Source: Acarospora socialis (taxonomy: Eukaryota; Ascomycota; Lecanoromycetes; Acarosporales; Acarosporaceae). Taken from it: a stretch of DNA of 64,000 nt. The stretch lies in contig JAMYGW020000001.1 of the NCBI GenBank assembly GCA_025617375.2, positions 3,782,001-3,846,000 on the forward strand. Reading direction: 5' to 3'. Positions 12,255 through 23,232 of this stretch are shown piece after piece; the first letter of the stretch is position 1, and the number at the start of each line of letters is the position of its first letter. Both the position numbers and the translations under genes were made by a program. The notes below the pieces were generated by a model. That model searched no databases. It had not been told where the DNA came from and was given only the letters and a program-made list of their open reading frames with translations.

Positions 12255-14126
12255 CTATCTTGAGTCCACCATCCCCAGGTCTATGAACAAAGTGCATATT
12301 CCGACTGTAGTGTATATGGCCTGGTAGCATTAATGTAAGACTTTGAGGGAGGGTGGGAAAGACGTACGGCGGCAACAAATAATGTAAGCGAAGACCAAGG
12401 CCTTGACAGCTTCAGAGAAGCGGCAAAGACATTCTGTAAAAGCGGTTCCGCGACTAGCAACCCAACGTTCTCAATTACCTGAATAACTCCGTAAAGACGA
12501 GCTCTAATCTCACTGCCGACCCAGGAAGTGACCAAGGACAGAACCGAGACTCGGCACCCAAACCCAGCGGCAAAGACAACGACAGCTATACAACATCTGT
12601 ATTTGAATGTATGCGGATTCAGAGGTTTGAATTACCTATCACGATAGATGGAGTGTTTGGGGCTAAGCCAAGAAAAAGTGCACCAGCAGACAAGCAAAGC
12701 ATACTCCCACGAACAACAGCTAAATCTAACACTTGTGTAGGCAAGTGGTACCTCACTTGTACAATCTTCATGCCCTGCGGCACTAGCACCAGAAATAGAA
12801 CCAGGTTGACAGCAGCAACTTCAGATATCAATAGCACCGCTTCAGAAAGCTTCCAATTAAGGATTTTGGAGGTGTATTGGACAAGGACGTTCAACGTACT
12901 AGGTCGGAAAAGACCAACGAAAAACACTGGGACTGCTAAAACCATGTTTCTGGTTTTGAATCTGTCTAGCAAGGTCTCTGAAGTGCACTGTTTTGTCTGA
13001 TATGCGCTGAATACTTCAGAAGTGTTTGAAACAGCTTCTGCTGCTCTGTTCACCACTGGTTTGACAATCTTGCAGCCATCATCAGAATTCAGTGTGCGCG
13101 TATCAGGTATTAGGGCAACAACCGGCAAGCAAAGTACCAAAAAGAAGATACTGAGGATGAATGGGATCCATATTGAGATATCCATCGTGATAGAAGCGAG
13201 CCATGGAGCTACAAGCTCCGTGACAAGATATGCTGAGTATAAGTAGTAGAATGTATGACTCCTAGTACAGATAAGCATATTGAACATAATGGCTTCCGGT
13301 CTGTTTCCAATGCTATACCTCTGAACTTCGGAGCAGGAATCGGCGGTCATAGTAAAGATCATAGAGTTCGCGCCAAAAACTCCACCGCCGCAGAGATAGA
13401 AGGTTGATGACAGCCATGTTAATTGAAGAGGGAAGACTGAATAGAACCTGCCTAGGCCGTAATAACCATTAGCTTTATGTCAAGGCACAATTCAAGCTAC
13501 CCCTGAAGATGTTGGACTTACAAACGACAAGAATCTAGGCTGTACCAGTAATAAGACCTACAATACTCAACACAAAGACTGTTTTACGACCAAAACGGTC
13601 TGCCGTCTTACCGAAGGGAATAGCAACAAGAAAGACTTCGTTATCGTCAGCCCAGATCACGGGTGCTACCAAGATAGACTTTCCGTACCTGGAAGGGCGT
13701 CAAACGCCAACTTCCAACCTCGCACAATGGCAAGCTCAGCTTGGATGACATCAAGCATGCAGAGCTTTTCGTGGATAGAGCCCCCAGGCGCGATCAAGGA
13801 CGGATCATGGATCTTGTAATATGCTCGACACAAGGCCTGCTCGAAAAGCGCAGTAAGTGGAGCAATAGTAATCATATCATACATCTCGACAAGGAAATAC
13901 AACAACAAACAATAGGCAGCAGCGCGGGAAATAGTAAAGCTGCTTTCATTCTGAAGGGAAGCGGATTTAAAGGAACGATTATCAGCCTCGTGTAAAGTAG
14001 GCTTCTGTACTCCTCTGAAGTTTCTTCGCACATATTGACAATGTATAGCTCGACGATTGCTTCTCGAGTCGAAGCTTCGTAGTGATTCGTAGGGCTATTT
14101 TGCTCGACAGGGAAGAACACTAACAT
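12255..14126 (-). pseudogene. Decayed MFS transporter gene
   Basis: The minus strand carries nearly a whole major facilitator transporter in several exons. Readable parts include the N-terminal segment with ISRAAAYCLLLYFLVEMYD, the loop motif GKTADRFGRKTVFVLS, later helices with VTELVAPWLASI, and the C-terminal helices with VTSWVGSEIRARLYG. Intact GT-AG introns remain, for example 13688-13636 and the one after PSIVI. Two lesions break it: an in-frame TAG at 13537-13535, where a Trp codon is expected (GLITGTA-stop-ILVVC), and a frame change near 13990-14010, where the frame opened by the ATG at 14126 does not join the helix-1 frame. The TAG fits a CpA-to-TpA change on the opposite strand. Substrate unknown. 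It is divergent from the broken FAD oxidoreductase gene. Confidence 0.75.
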
Positions 14127-14252
14127 GGTAAGCTTGAGTTCGTTGCCTACACGTCTCTCGTCGATGGTCTTACGTCAATGATCGCCGTATAAATATACTG
14201 GCGTGAGAGCTACCTATACTCGCTCAAATATCTGTTCGATAAGAAGTTAAGG
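14127..14252. promoter_or_regulatory. Short divergent promoter between two pseudogenes
   Basis: Only about 126 nt separate the two opposite start codons. A run GTATAAATATAC at about 14187-14198 resembles a TATA element. This arrangement suggests that the transporter and oxidase were once co-regulated. Confidence 0.4.
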
Positions 14253-15726
14253 ATGGTGTTGCTTCTTTACTGCAGCTTTGTCGTTCTTGTGTTTATCGTC
14301 GCTTCACTCCTCCTACCCTTGAGTCGCAAAGGCCTCTTGGTGCAGCACTATCACGACAAGTCTCCACATGAAGGGACTACCACTACTGCCATAGTGGGCG
14401 CCGGTATCATTGGACTATGTACTGCTTATCACTTAGCCAAAGCCATCAACGAACGCGCTACCGGGCACCGGCATAGAGTAATCGTTATCGAAGCCGAAGG
14501 GAAAGTGTTCCCAGCCACCTCCTCTACGAATACAGTCATCCTATCGTACACTGGTTTCGAAGAGGACCTTCTTCCCTTGGCCCAGTATTCATATAAACAA
14601 TAGGAAACACAAGGACGAGGGGACCTACAATTTAACAGGGACTGTGGATAAAATGAAGGGGTGAATGTCGCTCTGAAACTTGGCTCTGATGAGGGGCATG
14701 ATTTGATTCCAGATTGGGTTCACACTGAGCCGGAGTACGTGTACATTTCTGAGACTTCTGGCCCTCTTCTGTATTGTCTTTGCGTGAATTTGCTCCGGCA
14801 TCATGTTTCACGACCTAATGCTCTATTTTGAAGATGAGAAACTGATTCTGAAAGGGGTAGGTGGAGTGCAACGGAAGAGCCAGAGCACGAAAAATTGGTC
14901 ATTATGTGAGACACTACCTGCAGGCAGTCTGTCTAGATCTGACTTTGTTCTCTTCTAGAAACCCTGTCGCTCTCGGTGTTTGGCTATACAAGCAGTGCTT
15001 GCTTTATTGGGTTAAGTATCGAATAAAGACACAGGTCATCTCTGCTCACCTATCTAGCACCCATAAGTTGCTCTCCCTGGCCTCATTGGTGATAACGAGA
15101 AACCTTCTATCTTCGACTGCGACAAACTTGTCCTCGCCGCCGGCCCTTGGACTCCGGCCGTGTTCAAGATGCTGTTTTCCCAGTCTCCCGTCAAGATAGA
15201 ACCAGTCATCTCTGCGGGCGAATGGTTCGTCTTCGAGAATCCAGAACCACCTTCCGACCGATCGATAGCCGCAGTATATCTTGATGAAGTCGTGAACGAG
15301 AAGCTAGAATTTGCTGGCCGGAACGATCACACTATATGGGCTACTGGCGAGAAGAGCCAAGTTGGTGAAGTTCCTAATGTCGGAGACGTTCCGCACCCTG
15401 ATCCAGACAGTCTTGCGAAATTGAAGGCCTACGCAGACACCTTCCTAAAGCGTCCGCATGGGAGTAAGCAAGAATTGCGTGTTATCAGCCAAGGGCGGTC
15501 ATATAGGCCGGCAACTCGGACCGAACTCCCCATCATTGCTGGTGTACCGGCTTGCAAATTGTCTGCAGAACAGTGTCATAACGGTAACACAAGTGTGTAC
15601 ATCAATTCAGGACACGGATCTTACGGTGTCACCCTGGGTATGGGCAGTGGGAAGATAATGAGTCAGATTGTCCTGAATGAAGAGACTGACTTGAATGTCT
15701 CCAAGCTGGGTCTCTCATATTTATGA
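14253..15726 (+). pseudogene. Decayed FAD-dependent oxidoreductase (DAO family)
   Basis: The N-terminus (ATG at 14253) has a hydrophobic anchor, then the dinucleotide-binding motif AIVGAGIIGLCTAYHLA and the conserved SSTNTVILSYTGFEEDLLPL. The reading frame then meets TAG at 14601 (after QYSYKQ, where family members have Trp), TAA at 14649 and TGA at 14829, although residues such as IPDWVHTEPE are still readable between them. The middle (about 14830-15110) is largely unrecognisable. The C-terminal third, 15115-15726, is well preserved in another frame, with AGPWTPAVFK, GEWFVFENPEPP, EGR-like SQGRSYRPAT and NSGHGSYGVTLGMGSGK. Intact relatives are amine/amino-acid oxidases of about 450 aa. This copy cannot make a full protein. 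Confidence 0.8.
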
Positions 15727-17965
15727 TATAGCATAATAATATGCTTTTAATAAATAGGTAGCGGCACGAATTTTTGCATGGCACTGTAAGCGCCACCAAC
15801 TGCAATCTTATAAGGGGAGGGTAAGGTAAGCGGTAGGTTATGCGCGAGCTCTCCAGCCTCGGATTTGCCAAAATGGGGCAATTGCTTCATCTATTGCATA
15901 GGCTGTTGTGATAATTACTCTCTCAGACTGCTTTCAGGTTCCAGCCACAAATGTTAAGTACAAATACATCAATGACAGCTCACGGAAATGGATCGTGGGA
16001 AGCTCACTCTTCGTCTTAACAGATGTCTTGCGAAGAACTTGTCGCTAACCAAAGTACTACAAGACTCCTGTTGCTTCACTCTTTTATACCATGATGTGGT
16101 AGACATTACCTACTTTGCCTACTACCTAGCCCAGATGACCACCTTCCAGTCGAAATCAAGGAGAACAGCGGTGTTAACCCCTTGGGGAGAGGCAAGTATG
16201 GCTGCGGAGTCAATCACAACACAGATTGAAGGGCCTGAGGTCGACCTTGGTCTACAATTGACTTTAATGAAACCTATGTGATGGCATGGTACTGCGTCAT
16301 CAGCACAAGAGAGGGAGAGATTGAACAGTCAAACTCGCCGACCTGGTAATACCCCACGAACGGTATTATCAGTCCATGGAGCGCTTATAGCTCTGGAAGC
16401 CCGGCATTCGGAATACAAGACATTTCAGGCTTCGACAGAGCTGAGGGCCAGCCCGACTTGGCCCACGTATGTCAGTTGAAAATGGCAGCGCTCAATGAAC
16501 CACTGGCGTCCGAAGGGTATTAAGATTATAGGGATATTGGTTACTACCCGTCAGGATCTGAGCATCACTGCTGTCCAAAGGATCCATGTGAGTCATACAG
16601 AGGCATAAGATAGCGATTCACCTGGTTTCAACAAAGCCAAGGAACAAATGACGCTGCTAAGGTACCCTCAACGGTACGATGGTGGACGTCTGGATAGGTA
16701 GGCCGCAGTGGCCAGTGAGTACTCGAGATTCGCAACTAAGCCCTGCTCGCCTTCGCCAGGAACGTTGGCAAGTTATGAGACCGTATAACAGACTCTGAAG
16801 CGTGTCCTTGCCAAACAGGAGTCTCAATACTCATGTAGTGAGACGGTACTAGGGCCTGGGCAGAGCGCACAGCTTTATAGAATGTTGCCTCTTCTGCCGG
16901 TGCAAAAGCTCTAACAGCATGAAGAGGACCCGGCAACGAACGACGTTGGAAATTTGCCCAGTCGTTCAGGGAGCCAATGTTCTGCTACTAATACGCCTGC
17001 CCTGCGCTGATAGAGACCGCAATGTACAGTCAGGTAGCAGAACGGGCTGAACACGACTATGAAGGAGACTAGTCCATCACTGCCTGGAATGGAATAGCAG
17101 AGAGATATCATTGGTTAGAATCCCATGCCTTGGCCTGTGCTGAGGGATCAGCAAATGTTCAACCCGTTCTGCCATACGGCTGTATTTCCCTATAGAGTGC
17201 TGCGTGCATGAACCAGTAATGATGATCAGCATTGCAGTGCAGTGCGTCGCAACTTATCAATGATATCCCTGTTTCTATCGGAGACGCATCGAGGCTGAGT
17301 GTACTGTAATAGACATACATATTCGAGACGACGATACCGAAAGCTGGCTGGTGTTAAACGAGGGTTGAAACGCTTCACAAAGCTTACCCAACCCCAATCT
17401 CCCCCCACCTCCGCGACATCTTCTCCAATCAATATCAGATCATCTCACACAGGAAACTGTGCCGTCAGGATGGGTCCGACTACTGATACAATCCTGGCTA
17501 TGCGTACGATCCACACCACCACATGCCGTGCCTTGCGCCATGCATTATCATCATCATCATCCACGTACCAAGATATATCTAACCTGCCAAGTTCAGTGGT
17601 GAGACGGCACGATGGTATCTCACGTGGATAGTTCTGACGATGTTGTTCCACCATCTTGTTGATCTCTTTCGTGATGCTCTTGTTAGTCTTATTGAACTTA
17701 CAAGTCACCTTTTTTATACCTGAGGAGTTTAGAGCAAGCTCTCTACGATCAGGAGACCCGTTACCATACAAATAATCAGCAAACCACATTGCCTTTCTGC
17801 TCGTCTCTACTTCTCCGACCAAATCTGTATATGACCAGATCTTCCTCATCTAATCAGGTCTTGACCAACGCAATACCGATCCAGCTCTCCAACCGCTATA
17901 CCTTCAAGGATCCAAACCTGCGTCCTCGAAGTCCACCTCCACCCATCCATTACCGACCGCCAACC
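15727..17965. other. Long intergenic stretch, no supported gene
   Basis: About 2.2 kb beyond the decayed oxidase. Several 60-134 codon frames overlap on both strands. The longest, 134 codons on the minus strand at 17445-17849, starts with ATG and contains a poly-Asp run from a CAT/ATC repeat and one hydrophobic segment, but has no family signature. It may be a small unknown gene or chance. No RNA gene seen. Confidence 0.4.
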
Positions 17966-18456
17966 ATGCTTCTCGACTCTCAACGCTCCTCGCTTTCCTC
18001 GCCTTCCTCACCATCTCCCTGTCCGCCCCGATCCGAGGTATCGAGCCCATGACAGGCGCCTTCGCCGGCACGCAGGCCGCCAACGGCGCCGTCTCACCCG
18101 CCAAGGGTACTAGTGCCGCCACCACGTGCAAAAATTACCTCAATCGCGTGAACAACGGTGAGCTGCTCCTCTCCTCTCCTCTCTTCCCTCCTCATGCCCT
18201 CTCATCTTCCTCTTCTTCACTTCTTCACTATGCCTACCACCCCGTACACCCATTCTTTGCTCCGCACCGACTGACTCCCTTAACCCCAGGCCTCCTGAAC
18301 TGCATGCTCGCAAACAACGCCAATCCCTGCGTCGCCGGCTGCCAGGCGTGCTGGGGTCCGAACGGCAAAGAGCCCGACTGGAAGATGCAGTCGGGTTGTA
18401 TGGCGGGCGTGGGGTGGGGGTGTCCGGGAGGTGCGTTGGGGGATAGATGTGCTTGA
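17966..18456 (+). CDS. Small secreted cysteine-rich protein, start frame broken
   Basis: Exon 18049-18157, a 132-nt GT-AG intron and exon 18290-18456 encode a conserved-looking Cys-rich domain: TCKNYLNRVNN, then GLLNCMLANNANPC, CQACWGPNGK and CMAGVGWGCPGG. It has eight Cys in under 70 residues, with an even number that suits disulfides. Directly upstream in the same frame, 17974-18048 encodes a typical signal-peptide core (LLAFLAFLTISLSAP). No ATG lies in that frame; the only nearby ATG, at 17966, is offset by one base. Either one base is missing around 17970-17974, or translation starts at 18049 and makes an unsecreted 91-aa product. It could be an effector-like secreted protein; no known family is claimed. 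Confidence 0.55.
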
Positions 18457-19029
18457 GTGCCTGGTTTGGCTGGTATTTAACTGTTGCTGCCCTCTTGGGG
18501 AGGGGTTTATGGGCTGGTCCCGTTTTGGGGGTTTTGTATATCTTTTTTCGAAACGGTACATGTGGGTATATGTGGAGAGACATGTGGATATATATAGTAT
18601 ATATTAAGACTAAATAACTAGGTGTGGGTGCAGATGTACGGCTCATGAGGGAGGTGAGACCGTTTGTGATACTGGAATGTATGACGGGGTTGGTGGTTCG
18701 AGAGGATGTGATTTTAAGCCATCGAGAATGCAGTGACAATCAGGTATCTTAAGGTAGCTCACACCCAACGTCCTCGTCACAACGCAAACCCACCGCATCT
18801 CCGTCAACTTACGCACCACGGCGCACCGCAACATTCAAACCGAATCCTTCATTTACACCTACAATACCTTTCTCACAAACCCAACCTCGTCGAAAAATCC
18901 CAACAGTCGCTAAATCAACGAACCCCCCACCCGACGAGTCCAAGTTCATCATCAAACAATCTAGACCAAGACCCGCTCACATCGACCACCAACCATCCTC
19001 TCCGCCACCACCGTCAGCAATCCCGCCCC
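18457..19029. other. Convergent 3' intergenic region
   Basis: About 570 nt between convergent genes, with a short AT-rich TATATAGTATATATT stretch near 18590. Nothing coding is supported. Confidence 0.5.
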
Positions 19030-22000
19030 CTAACAGTTCTGCAAATAGTTACTCGGCACCAACCCCGCCCTTCCCTTCTTCCCGGTCACCTCCGCCTCCC
19101 ACCACCCGTCGTCCTGCAGCCTCAACACAGCCAAGATATCGCCCTTGGCGAAACTCAGCTCTTCGGGGATCGCGGCCTGGTACATGTACAGAGCGCGCGC
19201 TACCACATCGATCTCGTCAGCTATTGTTTCCCCTTTTGCACAAACCGGATCCGGGGTCACGGAAAGGGGATGGGACAGAGACAGAGAGCTTACCGTAGTG
19301 GAGGATCGGCCTGCCATCCCGCGTGAACTGACGTCCGTCGGCAACGCTTCGGCTCCGCACCCGAGCGCCCTGGCCGGGGCCACCTCCGATCTGTGGGTGC
19401 GGTTCTTGCCCGCCGCCGCCGCCATCGCGGCTGGGGCCGCCGTAGTAGCTGATCGGGCGGGTTAGATTGTTCGCGACCGGTCGCCGCCTGCTCTGCCCTC
19501 CGCCATAGCCGTCGTCTTGTGGGCCCGCTGGCGCGAGCTGGAGCTGCATGCCGGCGCTGCTGCCCGGGCGGTCTTGCCTCGCGTACTGCGGCTGCGGGGA
19601 GGCGGCGCGACGGATGTCGTTCGGAGAGGTGTGGCGTGAGTATTGGTTGCCGAAAGCTTCAGCGTCGCGCTTCGTCGGACTCGCGGATTGCGATTGGCGT
19701 GGCCGAGCTTGGACGTTGGTGTTGCGGCCCGCGTACGGGTTCGGGCTGACGGAGCGGTTGTATTGCACCTGCCGCTGCTGGTGTTGGTCGCCGTAGATGG
19801 CGGGCCGCGGGCTCGTGCTGCGCATGGGCGCCGGGGAGGTGGCGCGTGGGATGTCGCCGTTGCCGCGGGTGCCGGGGCGGGAGGGGGAGCTGGTGAAGAC
19901 GTCTTGGGCTTGGCCGATGTATTTTCTTGTCGTCTGTTGCATCTGTGCGGATGTAAAGGCCGGCTGGGGGAGGTCGAGACGTTTGATGGGTTGGTCGTTG
20001 TAGGAGGGCGGTGGTGTGCCTCGTTGAGCGGCGGAGAGGGGCCCGCTGATCATGGGGGATGGTATGCTTGGGGTTCCGGTTGGGGCGGGCGTCGCTAGGC
20101 CGTGGTAACGGTCGGCGGACATCCGGACGGACGACTGTTTGGTCACGCCCTTTAGCTCCGCGAGGGCTTGCGCGATGGGGTCGAGTTCGTCTGGGATTTG
20201 GCTGGCGGACTTGGGTGCCGGTTTGCTTCCCTTGTCTGGTGAGGCGACGTCGAACACGTTGTTTCCGATATTGAGCTGGAAGTTTGCTCGAGGATCCACT
20301 GGTTCGGGGCTGCCACTGCGAGACTTGGACCCCAGCATCATTGATTGATTGGGTTGACCGTAGTTACGTCCTGGAGTGGAGTTGTTTACTCCACCACGGC
20401 CAACGGATGGACCCCAGGTGTTTCGGGCAGTCGGTTGTGTTATCGCACCCTGCTGGTCTCGGTCTTCCTTCTCATGCTTACTCTTTCTCCGGAAAGGGCT
20501 GTTGCTGAAGAAGCCGCTTCTCCTCTTCTGGAGTTGTTTTTCACCGGGAGTCGACGAGGCAATGGTACGATTGCCTTGCTTGACCGGCGATTGCTTCCCA
20601 CTTGACGGATCTAGGCTGGAGAATGATGTCGGATTTGAGTATTCGCTCTGCGAGTCACGGCTTCGCGGCCTCGCCGGACTGGTTGCAGAGCTTCGCTCGG
20701 ATGGCGCATCGGTCCGACAGAACATGGTCATGCCATCGGTTGGATATTCATTGTGCGGGACGGGCGCAAGGTCAACTTGCTGAGCCTGCTGGTAAAGACT
20801 CTGGCCTTGAGCGTGTCGACGGTAGTCGAGCTGCGGCGGCATAGGCTGTTGTGCGGACTTCTGCGGTGTCATCGTCGTTTCCCGACTTGGTGGTGTTTCT
20901 GGAGCATGGTGTCCTAAACGAATCGCTAGTTCTGACTGCGGATCATGATGGGACTCGAAAGTGGATGGTGCCGGTGACGAGCTGCGGAAGGCTGGGTTAA
21001 TCGTACGCTGGAATTGCGCCACAGAGTAGTTGTCGTCTTCAGATGTTTCAGATGCGGTGTCATTGATGTCTCCCCGACAAAAATTGATGTATCTGGGCGG
21101 ATCGGGGATTTCTTGTCCAGTGCCGCTTTCGCGAATGAAGCTGGTGATGTCCTTTTCGACTTCGCAGCCTTCCAAGGAGAGGCGAATCTTTTCACAAGAC
21201 TTGTCCAATCATCAATGGCTATTCTTCTTTGAAGCGTTCGATCAAACTTACAGCATCATCACTAACGCAGACGGTCGATGCGATGTTCGCGAAGCTCCAC
21301 AGACTACTCTTGGTAAAGTCCAATCTCTCTTCTTCCAAGTCCTGGAACTTCTGTGAACATGCATCAGCGTCGGAATTATTTCGTAAAGTAAGAAAACCCA
21401 CATCACAAGCAGCTTTCCAGTCCCTGTTCCACCGTCCAGTCGTCTCCTCCAGAGCCTTGACTGCCGCTTCGTAGTCGTTGCTCGTAGACGCTAGCTGAAT
21501 CTGTGTCTTTTCTAATTTCGCCTTGTTCTTACGCTCTTCTTGTCCCATGACCATGTGCCCTTGGGCAAGATAGCCTTTAATTCTCAAACAGTCTTGCTCA
21601 TAACGATCACGGGCCTTTCCACTTCATCAGCGGCTTAACCCTCGGTCTTTTCTGATCTCCTGCGCTCACCTTATTGACCACTTGTGTCTGCTGTACTTTC
21701 ACCTTCAAAAGCCTCTCGATTCCAGACTGTACAATCTTCCTCCGCTCTTTCATACCTCCTGCAAATGCCGCCAGCGGCTCCTCCAACTCGCTCTTCATCT
21801 GTCCGGCTATGGCTTGATGCGCCTTGCCCATTGACTCGACCTCTCCTCGCATAACATCAAGCGATGCCCTGAGGGTGCCAGCTTCGCAGGAGCCGAGGGG
21901 TTTGCGACATAGTGTTAACAGTTTGCGCGAGTACTCGTCCTCGATGGAAGCACGTGCTACATCACGTTAGACTAGCATTTTCAGTGTCGCACAGAATAGG

Positions 22001-22203
22001 CATACTGCTGTAGAAAGACTTGAGTTCATCACAGGTGACTTTGGCATTGTGCATGCGCTCCAGGAGTGGATGAACACCGGCATCTTCCTTTCCCCAGAAA
22101 TTGTTCGCAACTGTCAATCATCAGTATATCCTTCCACGTGAACTGAAATCTATCACTGACAAGAGAGGGAGACCGTCGGAGCGTCTGAGATCGTTCCAGG
22201 CAT
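19030..22203 (-). CDS. hof1: F-BAR and SH3 domain cytokinesis protein (Hof1/Cdc15/Imp2 family)
   Basis: Seven exons: 22203-22161, 22110-22006, 21956-21670, 21614-21402, 21350-21252, 21199-19294 and 19220-19030, summing to 947 aa in frame. Residues about 10-280 form the F-BAR domain: SFANNFWGKEDAG, then IEDEYSRKLL, LEEPLAAFAGGMKERRK and YLAQGHMVMGQEERKNKAKL. The centre (about 300-870) is long, disordered and rich in Ser, Pro, Gln and Arg, with SRSGSP-like phosphosite clusters. The C-terminus holds an SH3 domain (ARALYMYQAAIPEELSF, DDGWWEAEV, GLVPSNYL). Such proteins bind membrane and the actomyosin ring at the septum. The first exon encodes only 14 residues; splicing it to exon 2 restores the conserved F-BAR start. 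It is divergent from NOT1. Confidence 0.93.
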
Positions 22204-23228
22204 TCTGCGCTCGAACCCGGCAGCTGCTACCTGCGACCCACGAGTATCGAAGGACGTTCGACTCCAAGACTGAGGCACCTTCCCAAAAAAATCGTAGAGA
22301 CTACAATTTGCCAACAGTAGCGACAAAACCAGCGATAGAAGCACCTTCTGTGATGGAGCTGAGCGTTGGATCTGGAAATAGAAGGCACGGAGTACGAAGC
22401 TTTGGAAGCGAGGTTCAGATTTGTTGACGTTTGAGCTAGCCGCAGGGTTGCTAAGAGCAACTCGCATCCTTTTCGTTACTGGTCCACTTCGGCTGCCGAA
22501 TCACACGCGCGGGTGCCGATACGGATCATCACCAATGGTTGAAGACTTCGTGCATCGCAGCCAACTCCATCAGCTTGACCTCCGCATGTGAGCGGCCAGC
22601 TTTCGACTAACCCAGTCAGAATTGTTATCTTGGGCAGTACTCCGTAACCTTTCTTACAAGCACTTGCGATGGATGATTGGTAGACCCTGGCAGATACCGG
22701 TACTTGCATTTAAGCGTAGTGAAGGAAACTGTAGCACACATACAACGTGCACTCAGGTTGATAGATAGATAAGTCCTAGTTACCTCGATGGTCATATTCT
22801 AATATAAGTGATAAGGGGGGCTACCGTACTCATACTCGTAGAAGTGTTACGGTAACGCATCTTGCAGCTTCTAACGGTTGATGGTCTGCACGGGTACATC
22901 ATAACCAATGCAAAACATGCGAAGGACGAAGTACCTTACCTTAGTGCTCCGAGTCGCAACAGCCGGGCGTTCTCGCCTCGAAGTTTTAGTTTCGTTAAAC
23001 AGCGTTAGCCTTCTTCCAAACTGTCTGTCTCTGTGCGTGGTGTCCATCAACCTCACTGAGCCGCAGATTGTACCAGTCCCATCTTAAAATCACCTCACCT
23101 CACTTTCAACCTCGCGACTTCAACTTAGATACATCTAAAAGTCACCGCCTCGTTTTCGGTCCCTCTTCACCAATATCTCTAACTGAAGGATCCTCTTCAG
23201 GGTCATATCAAATGGTTGCGCATCCTAG
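22204..23228. promoter_or_regulatory. Divergent promoter region of the hof1-like and NOT1 genes
   Basis: About 1 kb between two housekeeping genes read away from each other. The last 150 nt before NOT1 are pyrimidine-rich (CCTCACCTCACTTTC at about 23091-23105), as in many fungal promoters and 5' leaders. A short uORF abuts the NOT1 start (listed separately). No conventional TATA box was found. Confidence 0.45.
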
Positions 23229-23232
23229 ATGA
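23212..23232 (+). promoter_or_regulatory. Six-codon uORF overlapping the NOT1 start codon
   Basis: ATG at 23212 is followed by five codons and a TGA at 23230-23232. That stop shares bases with the NOT1 ATG at 23229-23231 (an ATGA overlap). Ribosomes that use the first ATG would terminate at the main start, which could allow reinitiation or dampen NOT1 synthesis. Whether the mRNA leader includes 23212 is not known. Confidence 0.45.

Noticed and set aside
17445-17849. 134-codon ATG frame on the minus strand
   Set aside because: No family signature; the Asp run comes from a simple triplet repeat. Kept only as a remark in the intergenic entry.
19643-20098. 151-codon plus-strand frame inside the F-BAR/SH3 gene
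   Set aside because: Antisense to a long disordered coding exon; Gly/Val/Arg-rich shadow with no motif.
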